Part shown: positions 63,091 to 64,000 of the stretch, in pieces
Numbering within the stretch: the first letter of the stretch is position 1
How the letters are laid out: the number at the start of each line of letters is the position of its first letter
DNA from: Gemmatimonadota bacterium
GTDB taxonomy: Bacteria; Latescibacterota; UBA2968; UBA8231
NCBI GenBank assembly: GCA_018660835.1
Contig: JABJJN010000079.1
Span: 1 to 64,000, forward strand
Length of the DNA: 64,000 nt
Direction of reading: 5' to 3'
Made by a program: the position numbers and the translations under genes
Notes under the pieces: model-generated
Seen by the model: the letters and a program-made list of their open reading frames with translations, nothing else
Told to the model about the DNA's origin: nothing
Databases searched by the model: none

Positions 63091-63843
63091 ATGATTGGTA
63101 GACTGATGACCGTCGCAGGCGTCGTGATTCTTTGCGCCTGTCCCATCCTGGCTCAGGACGATATGCCGCCACCGGATCATCCTGTCGTGATCCTCGGACC
63201 GCCGGAAGGCTTTGAGCCGCCAGGTCCTCCTCCCGCCATGCCGGAAGATCCGATGCAGGCCGAGCAAATCATGCTCGACATGTTCTTCGATTTCATGGCC
63301 GGGCAGGATGGAGTGGTCGATCGCGACGAGTTCAAGGCGTGGATTCACCAGTTCCATATGCCGCCGCCGATGCATCATGATGGCGACCCGATGGGGCCGC
63401 CGCCGCATTGCGACACCAATGGCGATGGCATGGTCGACGAGTTCGAAGCCGAGCAGTGCGGGCCACCGCCGGAGTGTGACTTCAACGGCGATGGTATGAT
63501 CGATGAGACCGAGGCGCAGCAATGCGCCGAACAGATGGGGCCGCCGCCGGAGTGTGACTTCAATGGCGATGGCATGATCGATGAGACCGAGGCCCAGCAA
63601 TGCGCCGAACAGATGGGGCCGCCACCACATTGTGACACCAATGGCGATGGCATGGTCGACGAGTTCGAAGCCGAGCAGTGCGGGCCACCACCGCATTGCG
63701 ACACCAACGGCGATGGCATGGTCGACGAGACCGAGGCCGAGCAGTGCGGGCCACCGCCGGAGTGTGACTTCAATGGCGACGGCATGATCGACGCAACCGA
63801 AGCCGATCAGTGCGCCGAACAACACGCACCGCCGGGAGGTTGA
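63091..63843 (+). CDS. Secreted EF-hand repeat protein
   Basis: 250 residues from ATG 63091, with CAGGAGGGC upstream. Signal peptide (MTVAGVVILCACPILAQ). After a Pro-rich segment comes one EF-hand-like unit (MAGQDGVVDRDEFKAWI, about 72-88), then six repeats of the kind PPPxCDxNGDGM(V/I)DExEAxQCG, in two versions (CDTNGDGMVDEFEAEQCG, 22 residues, and CDFNGDGMIDETEAQQCAEQMG, 26 residues) arranged A-B-B-A-A-B. Loop positions 1, 3, 5, 9 and 12 are right for calcium. Each unit has two Cys. Same architecture as the partial gene at the left edge, but with different linkers and opposite strand. Confidence 0.88.
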   Translation: MIGRLMTVAGVVILCACPILAQDDMPPPDHPVVILGPPEGFEPPGPPPAMPEDPMQAEQIMLDMFFDFMAGQDGVVDRDEFKAWIHQFHMPPPMHHDGDPMGPPPHCDTNGDGMVDEFEAEQCGPPPECDFNGDGMIDETEAQQCAEQMGPPPECDFNGDGMIDETEAQQCAEQMGPPPHCDTNGDGMVDEFEAEQCGPPPHCDTNGDGMVDETEAEQCGPPPECDFNGDGMIDATEADQCAEQHAPPGG

Positions 63844-63852
63844 CGGATAGAT

Positions 63853-63886
63853 CGTAGGCGGGACACCGGAAGGCGTTCCGCCTACG
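63853..63886 (+). terminator. Hairpin after the EF-hand gene
   Basis: CGTAGGCGG (63853-63861) pairs perfectly with CCGCCTACG (63878-63886), 10 bp after the stop. No U-run, so it may protect the mRNA end or act with the later terminator. Confidence 0.5.
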
Positions 63887-63909
63887 ACACGTCAATCCAA
63901 TCCATCCCG

Positions 63910-64000
63910 GAGCGACACGCCGAAAGGGCGCTCGTCACCCGGCATCGAATCTGGATCCTGAGGCCTCATCATCGGCGCGATGATGAGGCCTCTTCTTTTG
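63910..64000 (+). repeat. Conserved 3' module, copy 2
   Basis: GAGCG...CGCTC stem with a GCC-GAAAG-GGC core, the block CTCGTCACCCGGCAT (63931-63945, identical to 13305-13319), then the same terminator. Continues to the window edge. Confidence 0.75.
63960..64000 (+). terminator. Intrinsic terminator
   Basis: GAGGCCTCATCATCG (63960-63974) pairs perfectly over 15 bp with 63978-63992, 3-nt loop, followed by TTCTTTTG. Confidence 0.87.

Overview
The window looks like chromosomal DNA from an uncultured, G+C-rich, diderm bacterium. Diderm envelope: RND/TolC efflux genes, several lipoproteins and many secreted proteins. Two large secreted proteins end in a FlgD/Por-like sorting domain with the NYPNPF signature, typical of FCB-group bacteria and candidate phyla. 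Together with a heparinase-like lyase, GH18, a beta-helix protein and a propeller sensor, this points to a polysaccharide-degrading lineage; Latescibacterota or a relative is my best guess, but no marker gene is present. I see no rRNA, tRNA, CRISPR array or transposase.

Layout. 0-9 kb: an EF-hand repeat protein (cut by the window edge), GrpB, a pentapeptide-repeat protein, a RecA-like protein without Walker A, a DUF5519-like exported protein, a methyltransferase, an FtsX-type permease, a nitrilase-family enzyme and a DUF433/DUF5615 toxin-antitoxin pair. 9-29 kb: secreted carbohydrate- and protein-related functions, namely beta-helix protein, broken GlcNAc-kinase-like gene, GH18, LamG protein, a 1,272-residue sensor phosphatase, a frameshifted M6 peptidase/Asp-box protein and an esterase. 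A possible structured RNA of about 570 nt, with its own promoter and terminator, lies at 12.8-13.4 kb. 29-38 kb: subtilase, frameshifted ABC exporter, methyltransferase, trypsin-like lipoprotein, HAD phosphatase and heparinase-like lyase.

38-46.5 kb is one tightly packed minus-strand operon: thioredoxin, TolC, DUF2892, membrane-fusion protein, RND pump, a sigma54 activator and a discoidin-like lipoprotein. It is preceded by a near-consensus sigma54 promoter and an upstream palindrome, so the encoded activator probably controls its own operon. 46.7-51 kb holds a GT-C glycosyltransferase, an Ldh2-family dehydrogenase, a fragment of another FtsX permease and an ankyrin protein.

51.2-59.8 kb is the most unusual part: a run of plus-strand genes, several separated by elements with integron attC architecture (GCATAAC/GTTATGC ends, matching inner arms with an unpaired G). 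No integrase is in the window, so it resembles a CALIN, a cassette cluster without an integrase. The cargo looks like a defence store: two HEPN-like proteins, SIR2-like protein, membrane protein plus TIR, an Mrr-type nuclease fused to an ImmA/IrrE peptidase, and a GIY-YIG protein with a glycine-zipper tail beside small membrane proteins. Next to it is a DUF1016-N/staphylococcal-nuclease fusion. 61.7-62.9 kb is a cluster of relics (truncated MntA-like nucleotidyltransferase, orphan HigA-like antitoxin beside an internally deleted toxin, half an XRE protein, a partial duplicate of the neighbouring locus). The window ends with a second EF-hand repeat protein and a second copy of the 3' module that terminates the candidate RNA.
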